The position numbers were made by a program, and so were the translations under genes. From Hypericum androsaemum (Eukaryota > Streptophyta > Magnoliopsida > Malpighiales > Hypericaceae), in the NCBI GenBank assembly GCA_963995505.1, contig OZ023190.1, positions 682,001 through 746,000 of the forward strand: a stretch of DNA of 64,000 bases, given 5' to 3'. The notes under the pieces were generated by a model. The model was given only the letters and a program-made list of their open reading frames with translations, did not search any database and had not been told where the DNA came from. This document shows, piece by piece, positions 33,377 through 44,611 of this stretch. The stretch's first letter is position 1. The number at the start of each line of letters is the position of its first letter.

Positions 33377-35771
33377 ACGTGCTTTGACCCTCTTCCTCGC
33401 TCTAACTTGTGAAACGTGCTTCCCCTTTGAAATTTGAATTCCTATCGTCTTTCCCCTAAATCCCCTCCCCTTCCCCAATTTAATTTTCCCAAATCCCTAA
33501 TCCGCTCACCTCCGCCACTCCTTCGCTACTCCCCCTAGGTTGCACCACCGCTGGGGGGGTGGGGGGCATGTGGCTCCTCGACGATCTTCGTCGATAATAT
33601 CCCCTCTCAGTGGAGCTTCGGTTCGCTTCGTGGGTTTTTTTAACAACATTGCTCGGTGGTGGACGTCTACGTCGTGAAAAAATGATTTATTAGGAATTCA
33701 CGGTTTGGCTTCGTCAGGGTTCCTCCGGACGTGGATGTCGACTCACTTATTCTCAAGATCAGTGGTTCTCGGGTGGAGCAAAAATGACTATTCTTATCCA
33801 AGGCGAAGTTCGCTAGAGGCGTTAGCAAGGCTGTTGTGCCTCCTCAGGTGGTCCTACACAATCCGTCAGTGGCTCCCTCTCCACCTCAGGCGGGCTGTGC
33901 TTTTGCTGCGGACGTTCGTCCTCAACCTCGGGTGGACCTTCCTCTTCCCTCAGCGGCTTGTCCAGAGGCCCTCGTGCCCAAGCCTTCCGACGAGCTCCTT
34001 GATGTGTGGCTTTTCCACAGTGCGGTGGCTTCTCTCCTCGAAGCTGGTTGTTCGTGTATGATCGAGGAATCGCGGGTATGGGTCTCCTCTCTGAAGCGTT
34101 TGTTCTTATATTTGTGGTCAATTTTGTTGCGTGCTGCTGTCGGTTGTCTCGTGCTAGGCTCGATTGCCCAAGGTTTGGTAGCCTGCCCTGTCCCGCCCGT
34201 TGCGCCTTTGGCAGTTGACTTGGTTCTGAGGCCCTCTTTGTCTGCAGCGGGTTCCTCTGCTGTTGAATGCTTTGGAGTTGTAGGGGATGTGCAGCCATCC
34301 CATGTTGCCTTGTTTGATGCTTCTTTAGATGTTGGGCGGGCCTTTTTGGTGGTTGATTCCGAGGCCTCTGTGGTTTCGAAACCTTTGGTGCTTGTTGCAG
34401 GCTCTTCCGTTGGTGTGGATCCTCCTAGGTTATTCTTGGATGGTGATGTGGACGAGGAGTGCTTCTCGTGCTGTAGGGACCTAGTCGTTCCCTCTTCTGT
34501 TACTGCTTTGGATTGTTTGCCTCCCTTCGATGCTGCTAATTTTATTGTAGGGACTCATGCTGAGGAGCAGCATTTAGTTGCTTTGAGTTTTGATCAGTTG
34601 TCCCCTTCTGTTGATGCTACTATTTTGTCGTCAACTCCTGCTGCTGAGTCTGATGTGCGTATCATGGCAGCTCTGGATTTGGATATCTCACAATTGTGTA
34701 TCGATGAGGCTTTTCGATCTACGAGGCATCCTCTTGATGTTGCAGGTTCTGGGTGTTTAATTCCTTCGCAGCCTATTGTGGAGATTTTCTCTGTGTTGCA
34801 GCCCTATTCTGAATCAGTTGTGGGTGATTTAATTTATCTATCTGGCTGTTCTGATGAAGCTTTGCAACTTCCTGCTACTGCTGTTGCAGTGCAGCATTCA
34901 GATTCTATTGGTTCTGCTGATTTGCAGCTTCCAGATGTGACTTTGGAGGTTTCAGATGGTCATCAACATCTCGCTGCAGTTTCCTCTGATGTTCAGTCTT
35001 CGGTTGTTGTTGTTTCGTCTGCAGTTCTACAGACACTCTCTGCTGCTACTACCTTCTCGGTGCAAGAGGAGGTCGCGGCTCCTGTTGATGCTGTTCCTGT
35101 TGATGTTGCTCAGCCTATTGTCGAGATGGTTTCGGAACAGGTCGTGGTTGTTGTTGATGCAGGAATTGGTGTTCCAGCCGCGGATGGCCCTACTGGTTCA
35201 TTCTCAGCTTTTGATTTGGAGGAGAATGAGGTTAAGCTTCAGAGTAGTGTGGTGGTTCAGCAGACCACGACTAGATCAAGTTCTCGGACTAGAAAACTGA
35301 CGAGTAAAGCAGCTGCTCTCAAATCGGTCTCGGTTCGAAACTTGGTTATAAAAGCTCCAACCAAACCAACTGTGATTATCCCCCCTCGGTCGCCTGGTTC
35401 TGTTGAGCGTGCAAAGTCTCGAGTGGTGGAACGTGAAATCAAGACGCTGACGATGGCCGATTCTTTGGGTTGCACTTGGGCAGGTGAAGTGCCGCGGGTT
35501 CTTCAGGAGATTCGTAATGCCGCCAAAGATAGGGATCAATCCAAAATCTTCCAGCCTCCTTGATTGAAGCTTTCGGCATTGTGGTGCCACCGAATTTGGA
35601 GTTGGCGTATTGTTAGGTGTACTTTTGGTGGGCTTAGATTTTTAGATATCTCAAATCATGATTTTTATTATGATTTGTGTTTATCTTGTTTCCTAATATT
35701 TTAGGTACTCTTGGTGTAATTACTTTGGCAGTTTGGGAGGATCAATACAAATTTAACTTATCAAAAAAAAA
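33377..35771 (+). mobile_element. Truncated L1-type LINE with 16-bp target-site duplication and poly(A)
   Basis: Flanked by agagaaagcgtggtaa (33361-33376) and agagaaagcatggtaa (35772-35787). It ends ctttggcagtttgggagg...aacttatc followed by nine A's, the usual tail of plant L1 elements. Only an ORF1-like region is present; there is no endonuclease or reverse transcriptase, and the 3' UTR follows ORF1 directly. It must have been moved by enzymes from another LINE, or have been deleted after insertion. Confidence 0.9.
33580..35563 (+). pseudogene. LINE ORF1-like frame with N-terminal RRM, broken by stops
   Basis: In one frame, from about 33580, an RNA-recognition motif is visible: RNP2-like SIFVDNIP, SVVDVYVVKK and RNP1-like RFGFVRV, interrupted by three stop codons (near 33640, 33683 and 33787). 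The same frame then continues open from 33788 to 35563, about 590 codons, as a Val/Ser/Ala-rich low-complexity region with a basic end (SRTRKLTSKAAALK, TMADSLGCTWAGEVP). RRM at the front of ORF1 is known in plant L1 elements. The open part has no ATG near its beginning (the first codons are not a start), so I do not call it a gene. Confidence 0.75.
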
Positions 35772-35787
35772 AGAGAAAGCATGGTAA

Positions 35788-36669
35788 TGGATAAAAAGTA
35801 AAGAACGTGAAAGTTGTATACACAAGGGTATTTGAGCTGACCTAGGATGATTTGACAGAACTTAAAATTCAATTCCTTGTAGTTAAGTCTAAAAATTTAC
35901 CTTAAAAAAAATTAAACCTCACAATTTGTCGTCTCAGAGAACTTCACATGCTTATTCATAAATTTAGAACATCCACTGGCTGTGTAATGCGCCGGGATTC
36001 AATTGACTGGCTCAACAGACCAACACAGGTCTTTCATTAAAATTTTAGATTAATTATAAATTTTTAAACACGATATTATAACAGGTTGATCATTCATTGT
36101 GCATGCACCAAATTCAGATGTGTTTGACGAAACTCTAAAACTAAAATTTTGATCTAAGGATTGTTTGGTACATTCCTGTACTTTTCCCGCCATTTTTAAA
36201 ACGTGAGGTTTCTAGGTGCTATTAACTAAGTTGTATCTGTGTTGCTGTGACCAAAATAATAAAAATTCTGATCCTATTGGTTTCATAGATTTGCCCGTTG
36301 CTTTCCAGTTGTAACTGCTTTTAACATTATTGGACTCGTAAACCGACGTAGATAAGTGGGTTTACAATGTAACTTTAATTTCCACCCAAAAAAAAAAAAG
36401 AAAGAAATTTTAAAGTGTAGTGCGCAATACATATTTCTACAAAGGCGGCCGCTACGAACTTTGACAATCAAGTTGAAAAACTCGTATATATTTCTAGGTT
36501 AATGAAAAATCTAATTTGTGAATCGACTAACTTAAATATTATATCAAAGGATGTGTAAAAAACTCTTCATCACTAATTATCATATTTAATTAGTCATTTT
36601 CTAATACCAATTAATTAACTATAGCATCTGAGTTTCTTTGCGGTTCGCTTGACAGATATAATATTATCA
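35788..36669. other. AT-rich DNA before a TIR exon
   Basis: The first about 20 bases continue the TNL relic; the rest has no recognisable content. 36600-36669 resembles the TNL 5' leader seen near 12000, 38220 and 41050 (attaattacttatagcat). Confidence 0.45.
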
Positions 36670-37134
36670 ATGGCTGCTCCACGGATAAAGCACGACGTCT
36701 TCATTAACTTCCGAGGGAAAGACACCCGCAACAACTTCACCAGCCACCTCCGGGCGGCCTTGGGCCGGAATGGGATCGACGCGTTCACGGACAAAGGGCT
36801 CAGGGGTGGGGAGGAGATCTCACCCACGCTAGCCACCAGGATCACGGAGTCTCAAGTATCGGTGGTGGTCTTCTCTCCAAACTACGCCGACTCGAGGTGG
36901 TGTCTGGATGAACTGGTCACGATCATGGAGTGCAAAACTGCCCATGGTCAGACTGTGCTGCCCATGTTTCTGCAAGGGGTACAGCCAACTCATGTCCGAA
37001 AGCAGAACGGCCCTTTCGGGGAAGGTTTTGCGAGGCTCATCCAGGATGATCGGCACACGGATAAGGTGAAAAGTTGGCGGCGAGCTTTGATGCAAACCGC
37101 CGATCTCTCCGGCTGGGCTTCCGATCAAATGTAA
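36670..37134 (+). CDS. TIR domain exon of a disrupted TNL (possible TIR-only protein)
   Basis: An intact TIR domain from MAAPRIKHDVFINFRGKDTR to GWASDQ, about 154 residues, including DSRWCLDEL with the conserved Glu. It ends at caaat|gtaaac, the same donor used by TNL-1 and TNL-3 exon 1; without splicing it stops two codons later, giving a TIR-only product. Intron 1 is interrupted at 37271 by a Copia LTR and no NB-ARC or LRR follows. TIR-only genes are known to function in plants, so this may be either an exon relic or a small expressed gene; the frame shows no damage. Confidence 0.65.
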   Translation: MAAPRIKHDVFINFRGKDTRNNFTSHLRAALGRNGIDAFTDKGLRGGEEISPTLATRITESQVSVVVFSPNYADSRWCLDELVTIMECKTAHGQTVLPMFLQGVQPTHVRKQNGPFGEGFARLIQDDRHTDKVKSWRRALMQTADLSGWASDQM

Positions 37135-37270
37135 ACTCCTCTTCCTCAGTACTCATCTTCATTTTCATTAGATATGATTCACTAGGAGTCCACGCGCATG
37201 CTTTTGACTTGTTTTAGTTTATGCAAGAAAGAGGCTAGAAGCTGGTTTCCTTATTTTTTATTATGGACGA

Positions 37271-38221
37271 TGTTAGGGCAGCGGAAGCGTAAACACGGAT
37301 ATGTAGAACACCCATAACAAATAGTACGAGAGATAGGAAGAATCGAGGACACACGATATTACGTGGTTCGGTCAATTGACTTACTCCACGGGGCCGAGAC
37401 GATCATCACTATATTATGTGGAGATACATGGTACATAAGCCACAGGCGAGGCGGTGCCTCAAGCCTAACTCTCTCGTGCCTATACTACCATTGCGTTATG
37501 CAAAGACCTAGACCAAAGAACATCTAACCCCTACTCTCCTATATATAGAGGACAAGTCCAATATATTCCTCAATAGGAATTAGAGTTCTATTCTAATTAG
37601 GAATTTGGGACAAATCCTAACAATCTCCACCTTGGACCAAATTCCAAAATCAATCGTCTTTTCAAGCTTCAAGCTCATCGTCCACATCAGACCATCTTCA
37701 CCGTGTGTCTCTTCATGTAAGCTCAATCATCCGCCTCAATTTTGAAAACTCCACCTCGAATGGAATCTTCCACAAGTATCTCAACAACATAAACTCACCT
37801 TGGGTCTTCCACTTTGAAGAACCAATACAACGGGAGAAAATCACCATGCGCGCAACACGAGAGTTTTTCACATTGGAGAAAACCACTCCAACGCCCACAA
37901 CAATACCTAAATCTCATAGGCCAGCTTCAATCCCAGAAGCTCCAGCATAACCAATACTCATCCCAGTATGGTGTACTCTCACGGGGCACTCTCAAAACAT
38001 TTCTCTACCGACATAGCAGACTCCACCTCCACGAGAAACCTCCACCTTCATGTAGACACCGACTGTTGGGGTTACATCGCCGAGCGAACACCAATCTCAG
38101 TCCAAATAAGAGATGAGGACACCAGCTACAGGCCTTTATATCACCTTCGCGTGAACACCTTCTGGACATCAATCTTGGAATTCTCCACCAGCTACAGAAC
38201 TTTACAATGTACCAGTTGCTA
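37271..38221 (-). mobile_element. Copia-type LTR (352 bp) and internal fragment
   Basis: LTR 37271-37622 begins tgttagggcagcgg and ends caaatcctaaca. The bases just after it (atctccaccttgg) are the reverse complement of a polypurine tract, so this is the 3' LTR of a minus-strand element. About 600 bases of internal 3' region follow, with no coding domain that I recognise, and stop at 38221 where a TNL flank block begins. No second LTR. It lies in intron 1 of the TIR gene at 36670. Confidence 0.8.
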
Positions 38222-38540
38222 ATCAATTAATTACTTATAGCATCCCAGTTGCTCTAATTCCTTGTAGGTCGCTTCGGAAATATAATATTATCAGTGGCTG
38301 CTCCACTGGATAAAGCATAACGTCTTCATCAACTTCCGAGGGAAAGACACCCGCAAGAAATTCACCAGCCACCTCCAATGGAACGGGATTGCTTCGTTCA
38401 CGGACGAAGCAGACCGGCACTTTCGGGGACGGTTTTGAGAGGCTTATTCAGGATGCTCGGTACGCGTGTAAGGTGAAGAGTTGGCGGCGAGCTTTGAAGC
38501 AAACCGCCGATCTCTCCAGCTGGGCTTCCGACAAAATGTA
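38222..38540 (+). pseudogene. TIR exon remnant, internally deleted (copy 2)
   Basis: Nearly identical to 12003-12330, including loss of the TIR centre between FTDE and ADRHFRGRF and hence of WCLDEL. A trinucleotide (ttc) near 38325 and a short gtac are the main differences. Non-functional. Confidence 0.85.
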
Positions 38541-39840
38541 ATTGTTCTTCCTTGGTACTCCTCTTCACTTTTATTAGATATGCTTCACTAGGAGTTTAGG
38601 GATATGCTTTTTGACTTGTTCAAGTTCACGCAAACAAGAGGCTCCATCGACGAAATAGACTTCACTTTTAATTCTCTGAAGGCTCTACACTTGCTTCTCC
38701 TCTGTTGCCGGAATAACTCATAAAATCTGTGTCTATGCTTCTTTTGACTAATAACTACACTTGTACGTCCGATTAACAAAATATCTTCTCCAACATTCGC
38801 AAGTTTCGAACTCCAGGAAATAAATGGCCTTACTCATCAAAATAAAATTCATAACTTCAGAGGTCACAGCTGCAAGCAACAAGGGCTTCACCCTAACATG
38901 CCACTATTGATAAAGTAAATTTACAGTTCCAAAAAGAATGCCACTATTGTTGAAGGTAGGTGATATCTGGCTTTTTAGAATTGGTACAATAAACAAACAG
39001 AACATTTCTTGACGTTAAAGTCAACGGTAATTTCAGCAAATAAATCCAATCCACCATGTGAGCTGTGCCATTTGGACCTAACTCTGGCTCCCAGGGCTCT
39101 GTCTGTTGCTCGAGCTCCCATATTGCTTCGGCGGGCTTCCCCTCGCCAACGCCCTTGATGTCACCTTTGATCTGAAGTACCAGCCGACCGGACTCCATTC
39201 AGGAGCAGCCAAGTTCCGTCCAGTACTACTACCTGGCCCCACCACGTGTTATAATTACCACATAATTGACAAAGTCGTGTCATACTATAATTTGTGTATT
39301 ATATAATGGAGATTTTTTTTTGGATCGGTGAATTTTGTTAATAATATGCATATTACACAATAAAAGTGTAGTAGAATCTCCAAGTTGCAGCTGTGGACTA
39401 TATTAAAACCCTGCGACGACAAAATTCAATGAGACAATGCAGGAAAGAATACCCGATGCATGGGGTCTATATGTAATTAGCTATATCATGGAGATAGTTA
39501 ACGTTATGCATATACGTACTTCGGGTCTTAGGTTTATGGAGAAAGGAGAAGAACAATAATTTGAGAAAGCTAAGAGTACCATATCGAGGAATATCCCTCG
39601 CGGCGAGCTGCATCATCTGGGGGAGGATCAGCAGTGGGGAAATTAAGATGAACAAGTATATTGAAGGACGGGAGAAAGACATAGTTTCCTTTTTGTTTCC
39701 TCTGAAAGAAATTAGGGTTTGTTTTTATGCATGGAAGTCAGTTTGTGCACTACCTGCATTTATAATGGCAAGGAAATTACTAGGAACTGATGCTAGTCAA
39801 AAAGCTTTAAGTTGAAAATATTTGAATGAAGATTTTGTGT
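38541..39840. repeat. Duplicated TNL flank (pair of 12331-13620)
   Basis: Collinear with 12331-13620 throughout and with parts of 9830-11240 and 20050-21430. No gene. Confidence 0.8.
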
Positions 39841-41090
39841 TCTTGTTAATAGATAAAGTTCAACCTTTTTATACCGATCCATTCCCAAAAAATGATGCTA
39901 GTCAGAAAGTACAACGCTGTAATTGAATTAATTCTTAATTCTGTCTTACTACCTATTATTTTAAAATTTTGTCTTGAATATAAAGATATGAATATCAGTT
40001 CTTAGATATATAGTTAGTTGTTATTGCATATTATCATCTCATGATACCAAAGGTAAAGATGCATTGGAAAATTTGAAATTGTTGACTAGGAAAACATTAA
40101 TTTCAAAGTGCTACTGGTTTTTTATGTGTCGTTCCAGTTCCAAGAGCTTTTTTTCTCTCCATCGGAACACAATGATGTGACTCCACCTACAACGGTGCCC
40201 CCTACTAACCAGTAGGTGTTCCTTGTATCCCTTTCACCCTTCATTCTAAGTCAAAGGTTACATGAGAAAAGTGTCTGAAGTGTCTATTTCACATAATACA
40301 AGGTACTAAAGTGGGTATTTTCATAACACACGATGTAAAGTGTCCATTTCACATAATACAAGTACTAAAGTGCCTTTATTCCAAAAAAATAAACTTAATC
40401 TATAAAAGTTGATCCAAATAATAAATAGATTGGAATTCACTTAAATTAATTAGATTTAATTCTGGACACCATTACACCAAAAAAATAAGGAAAAAGTACA
40501 AAAATGATACTGAGGTTGCATTTTTTTTGTTTTGCACGTGGCACCACGTCATCAAATTTTGTTGATGTGGCTTGTCTAGGTTGTCGGGTAGGGTTTAGGT
40601 AGGTCCGAGCAGCTACCCGTAGACCTTTTTTATGTTAATTGGAATAAGTATGACTGGAATTGTCAGTTTTTTACCATAGGGTACTAAAGTTATTTTGTGC
40701 TATACCACATGGTACTAAAATAGACTTTTCCCTGTAGTTTAACAAAAGTCTACCTCACACAGGACCTCACCCGGCTAACGGGGGTCGGTTGTGGTTGTTC
40801 GCTGGGAGGGATTGTGGTGTTGAAGACGAGGTCGTAGGTTGAGGCTTATCTAAGGGAGTATAAAGTATTGTAGTCTTTTCAAATCAATTTAACAGTTGAC
40901 TAGTTATTAATGATAACAAAGTTATAAAAAATAGTATTACTAGTTTACCAATTCGTGGATGATGCAACAACGCGGCGTTATTGTATAATTAAATATTAAT
41001 CAGCAGGCGACCGAGTCTTTGGAAATTCCCTGTCTGATCGCTAAATTAACGACTTACAGCATCTTGTGGGTGGCTTCAGAAATATAATCA
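39841..41090. other. AT-rich upstream region of TNL-3 with small repeats
   Basis: 39840-40140 resembles 21425-21720. 40220-40390 contains two partial copies of ttcacataatacaag(g)tactaaagtg, and 40500-40730 carries related phrases (gcacgtggcaccacgtcatc, ggtactaaagtt) suggesting small inverted-repeat elements. 40735-40920 resembles 21880-22110. 41000-41090 is the TNL leader. No gene. Confidence 0.5.
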
Positions 41091-44000
41091 ATGGCTTCTG
41101 ATACTGTTCCACGGATAAAGCACGACGTTTTCATTAGCTTCCGAGGGAAAGACACCCGGAACAACTTCACCAGCCACCTCCGGGCAGCCCTGGAGCGGAA
41201 CGGTATCGATGCGTTCACGGACAAGGGGCTGAGGGGTGGGGAGGAGATCTCACCCACGCTCTCCACCAAGATCTCCGAGTCTCAAGTATCCGTGGTGGTC
41301 TTCTCTCCAAACTACGCCGACTCGAGGTGGTGTCTGGATGAACTGGTCAAGATCATGGAGTGCAAGGCTGCCCACGGTCAGACTGTGCTGCCCGTGTTTT
41401 TGCAAGGGTTACAGCCAACTCATGTCCGGAAGCAGACCGGCGCTTTCGGGGATGGTTTTGGAAGGCTTATACAGGATGCTCGGTACGCGGATAAGGTGAA
41501 GGGTTGGCGGCGAGCTTTGAAGCAAACCGCCGATCTCTCCGGCTGGGCTTCCGATCAAATGTAATTCTTCTTCCTTACAATTCCTCTTCACTTCAATAGA
41601 TATGAATTTCTAGTCACGTGCTTTTGACTTGTTCAACTCTATCGATCGCATATAATTCTCTCAAGGTTCTTCACTCGCTTCTCCTCTGTTGCCAGTGTAA
41701 CTCATACAATCTGTGACTCTGTTCCTTTTAACTAATAGCTACACATGTACGTTGTTTGCTTATCAGATCGGAGGAGAAAATTATAGAGAAGCTCCTCAAC
41801 AGTGTGCAATCCGTTCTCGATCAAATGTCTTCAGATGATCTGTGCCATCCATTTATTGGAGTCGAGCGTGTGGACCAAGTCGAATCAATCTTGTCCTCGC
41901 CAGAGGTGAGACGTCTAGGATTATGGGGATTGCCTGGTTCAGGCAAAACCACACTTGCAGGAAAGATATTTCAACGTATCTACAAAAACTTCGATGCTGC
42001 GTGCTTTATCGAGAATGTTAGAGAGTTTGCAGAACGGCATGAATTGAACGGTTTGCGGAACTCTCTGCTATCCCAACTTCTTGAACAGCATGATGTTCAA
42101 GACCAAGGCCCTCCTATCATCTTCCGTGTCCACATCCAACGGAAGCTAGGACGGAAAAGGGTTCTCGTCGTACTCGATGATGTTAGTGACGCAGGTCAGT
42201 TACAGGAACTGATAGGGGACTGTAGCCTCCTTTGTCAAGGAAGTAAGGTGATTACAACTTGCAGAGACCAGCAAGTCCTCAAGAACGTATGTGACCAAGT
42301 ATATGAAGTCAAAGAACTGAATGAGTATGAATCTCTTCAACTCATTAAGCTTCATATGTTTAAGCAAAGACGACCTACACCAGATCAGATGGACCTGCTG
42401 AAACAAGCTGTCAAATACACACAAGGCTTGCCATTAGCTCTCGTAGTCCTGGCTCGCAATCTTTTTGACAAAGATATAACCATTTGGAAGAACGAGCTTG
42501 CAAAACTAAGCAACATTCCGGATTTGCAGATTATGAAGATTTTGAAGACTAGCTTTGATGGGCTAGAAGATACAGAGAAGAGCATATTCCTTGATATTGC
42601 TTGTGTCATGGAAGGCTGGAATAGATATCGTATTGAGAGTATACTGGATGGTTGTGGATTTTATGCTATAAGAGGAATTTCTCGTCTTGTTGATAAGGCT
42701 CTGATAACCATCTCAAACCAACACGAAATACGGATGCATGACTTGATAAAAAAAATTGGCCAACATATAGCTTCTCATCGCTGCTCGAAAATCAGAAATC
42801 TTCCACAGCTTCCGAAAAATTTAATTGAGTTGTATCTGAGTGATATGAAGATAACAGAATTGCCTCCATCAGTCCAGGCACTGTCTCGACTTCAATGCTT
42901 ATGGCTGTTGGGCTGTAAAGAGCTTGAGAGTCTACCAAACAACGTCTGTGAACTGAAACATCTTAAAGAGCTTAATCTTTGCGGATGCCCGAAACTGTTG
43001 ACTTATCCAGCGAACATGGATGATTTCAAGTCCGTCGATGGGCGCTTCGTGGATGGGAGCCCGTTGCACAGCTTTATGCTGTCCGTAACTCGCCTTAGCT
43101 CACTCGTCGAACTCATCTGTTATGGGTACAAGGGCGACGCACTACCTTCTTTGAAAGGTTTAGTGTTGCTCAGGCGACTGCGCTTGGAAGAATGCCATTT
43201 GAAGAGCTTACCAGAAGACATCAAGTACCTCAAGCATCTCTGGGAAATTGACTTGTCCAATTGCAAGCGTCTCAGCCTTATACCCGAGCTTCCACCGAGC
43301 CTGCATTTCCTAGATGCATCTAACTGCATATCTCTGCAAAAATATGCCCACATTTCATTACCACAAGTTGACCTTGGACTTGGTTCACGATTATTCTTTT
43401 ACTTCAAGTTTCTTAACTGCTTAAACTTGGAGCCAGATGCAAGGAACAACATCTGGAGAGATTTCTGGCTCAGAGTCCAATTCGTTTTGGTACATTCATC
43501 TCTCTCTCGCTAAAACGAAGAGACGCGGATTTGCACATTTTTGGAGAATCTCATTCACAAATCTGTATCACACAGGTCCCTCTAGTGGAGAAGATGTACG
43601 GTGAGCTGCGCACAAATATGAATCCAATGTCTTCAGAAAGTATAGGAAGATCAGTAGCAGCATGTCTTTGCGTCCCAGGAAATGAAGTGCCAGAATTGGT
43701 TAAGTACTCCACGATAGGATCCTCGTTACAGGTCAAGACCAACTAACTGCAGGAGAAGACTCCATCCCCTTCGATTCATCTTTTGTGCAGTTGTAGCTGT
43801 TCCCCACAAACTTACTTCATGTCTGAGGAAGCTTGCAATTACCTGCCAGTGCTTATCAGAGTGTGGAGATATTTTTCATTCTACAGGCCGCTTCAGGCTC
43901 CGATTTCTATCCGAAAGAGAGCACACAATCTTATGGTGCGATGGCTTTAGTCCCTCTCAACTCTATTTCACTGGAGACATTTTTAAATTTTCTGCCGTGG

Positions 44001-44257
44001 GAAAAGTTTATAACGACAGCACCGGAGGCTGGGATCTCGTAGAGGGTGTGGCAATTGTGAAGTGCGGGGTCACTCCAATTGGCAGGAAATTCGGAACCAA
44101 GTGGTTACCTGTGATTCAGGATGGTAGCTCCCCAGTTGTGGAAGAAAGAGTCAGCCCTATAGAGAGATCAAACAAGAGAGAGCGTGGAAATGGTGACGAG
44201 CAACAGCCGCCCAGCCATAAAAGGAAAAAACCATCAACAGCAATGAAGGAACAATGA
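41091..44257 (+). pseudogene. TNL-3: TNL with NB-LRR junction deleted and C-JID broken
   Basis: Exon 1 (41091-41560) is an intact TIR: DVFISFRGKDTR, DSRWCLDEL. Exon 2 (41767-43489) has P-loop GLPGSGKTT, VLVVLDDVSD, GSKVITTCRDQQ, GLPLAL and MHDLIKKIGQHIASH, then passes directly, in frame, into the LRR sequence SKIRNLPQLP. Compared with TNL-1 this removes about 1.1 kb (6893-8035): the end of NB-ARC, introns 2 and 3, and the first repeats. A third exon starts at 43576 (acceptor cacacag) and reads VPLVEKMY...CVPGNEVPE to a stop at 43744-43746, caused by an extra taac compared with TNL-1. C-JID sequence continues out of frame to about 44257. A product of about 787 residues lacking most of the C-JID could be made; loss of the C-JID probably impairs recognition. 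Confidence 0.85.
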
Positions 44258-44611
44258 AGGCAGGTGAATTAGCCGCGTAAGTTGTTTTAGGACCAGCCGA
44301 GGTTGGCAATGGAATCTCTACCAAGCTAAGCAGCTTTTGTAGGTCTGCAGGGACTTCAGATGTTTCTCTGATTGGATGATTAGGAGAATTACTCCTTTGA
44401 TGATTAACTACAAGAGAGAGAGTATGTCTTATCTAAGTATCACATTAATTCACAGACAGCCATGTTTGCCCGACAAGATAAACGTTTATGGTAAATCTCC
44501 ATTCAACTTCAAATGGTAACAAAGAATTAATTTTGTAATTGTTAAATCACCAACTAGAGTACCTACTTGTGTCAACATCAATTAGAAAGTCGGGATACCG
44601 GAAGAAGATAA
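44258..44611. other. Spacer between TNL-3 and ICP55
   Basis: The 3' UTR regions of two converging genes. It contains actcctttgatgattaac, shared with the other TNL flanks, and the segment 44465-44575 copied at 14670-14735. Confidence 0.6.

Noticed and set aside
33788..35563. A long (about 590 codon) open frame that could be a new protein-coding gene
   Set aside because: It is continuous with an RRM broken by stop codons, lies between LINE target duplications, and has no ATG at its start. It is better explained as LINE ORF1.
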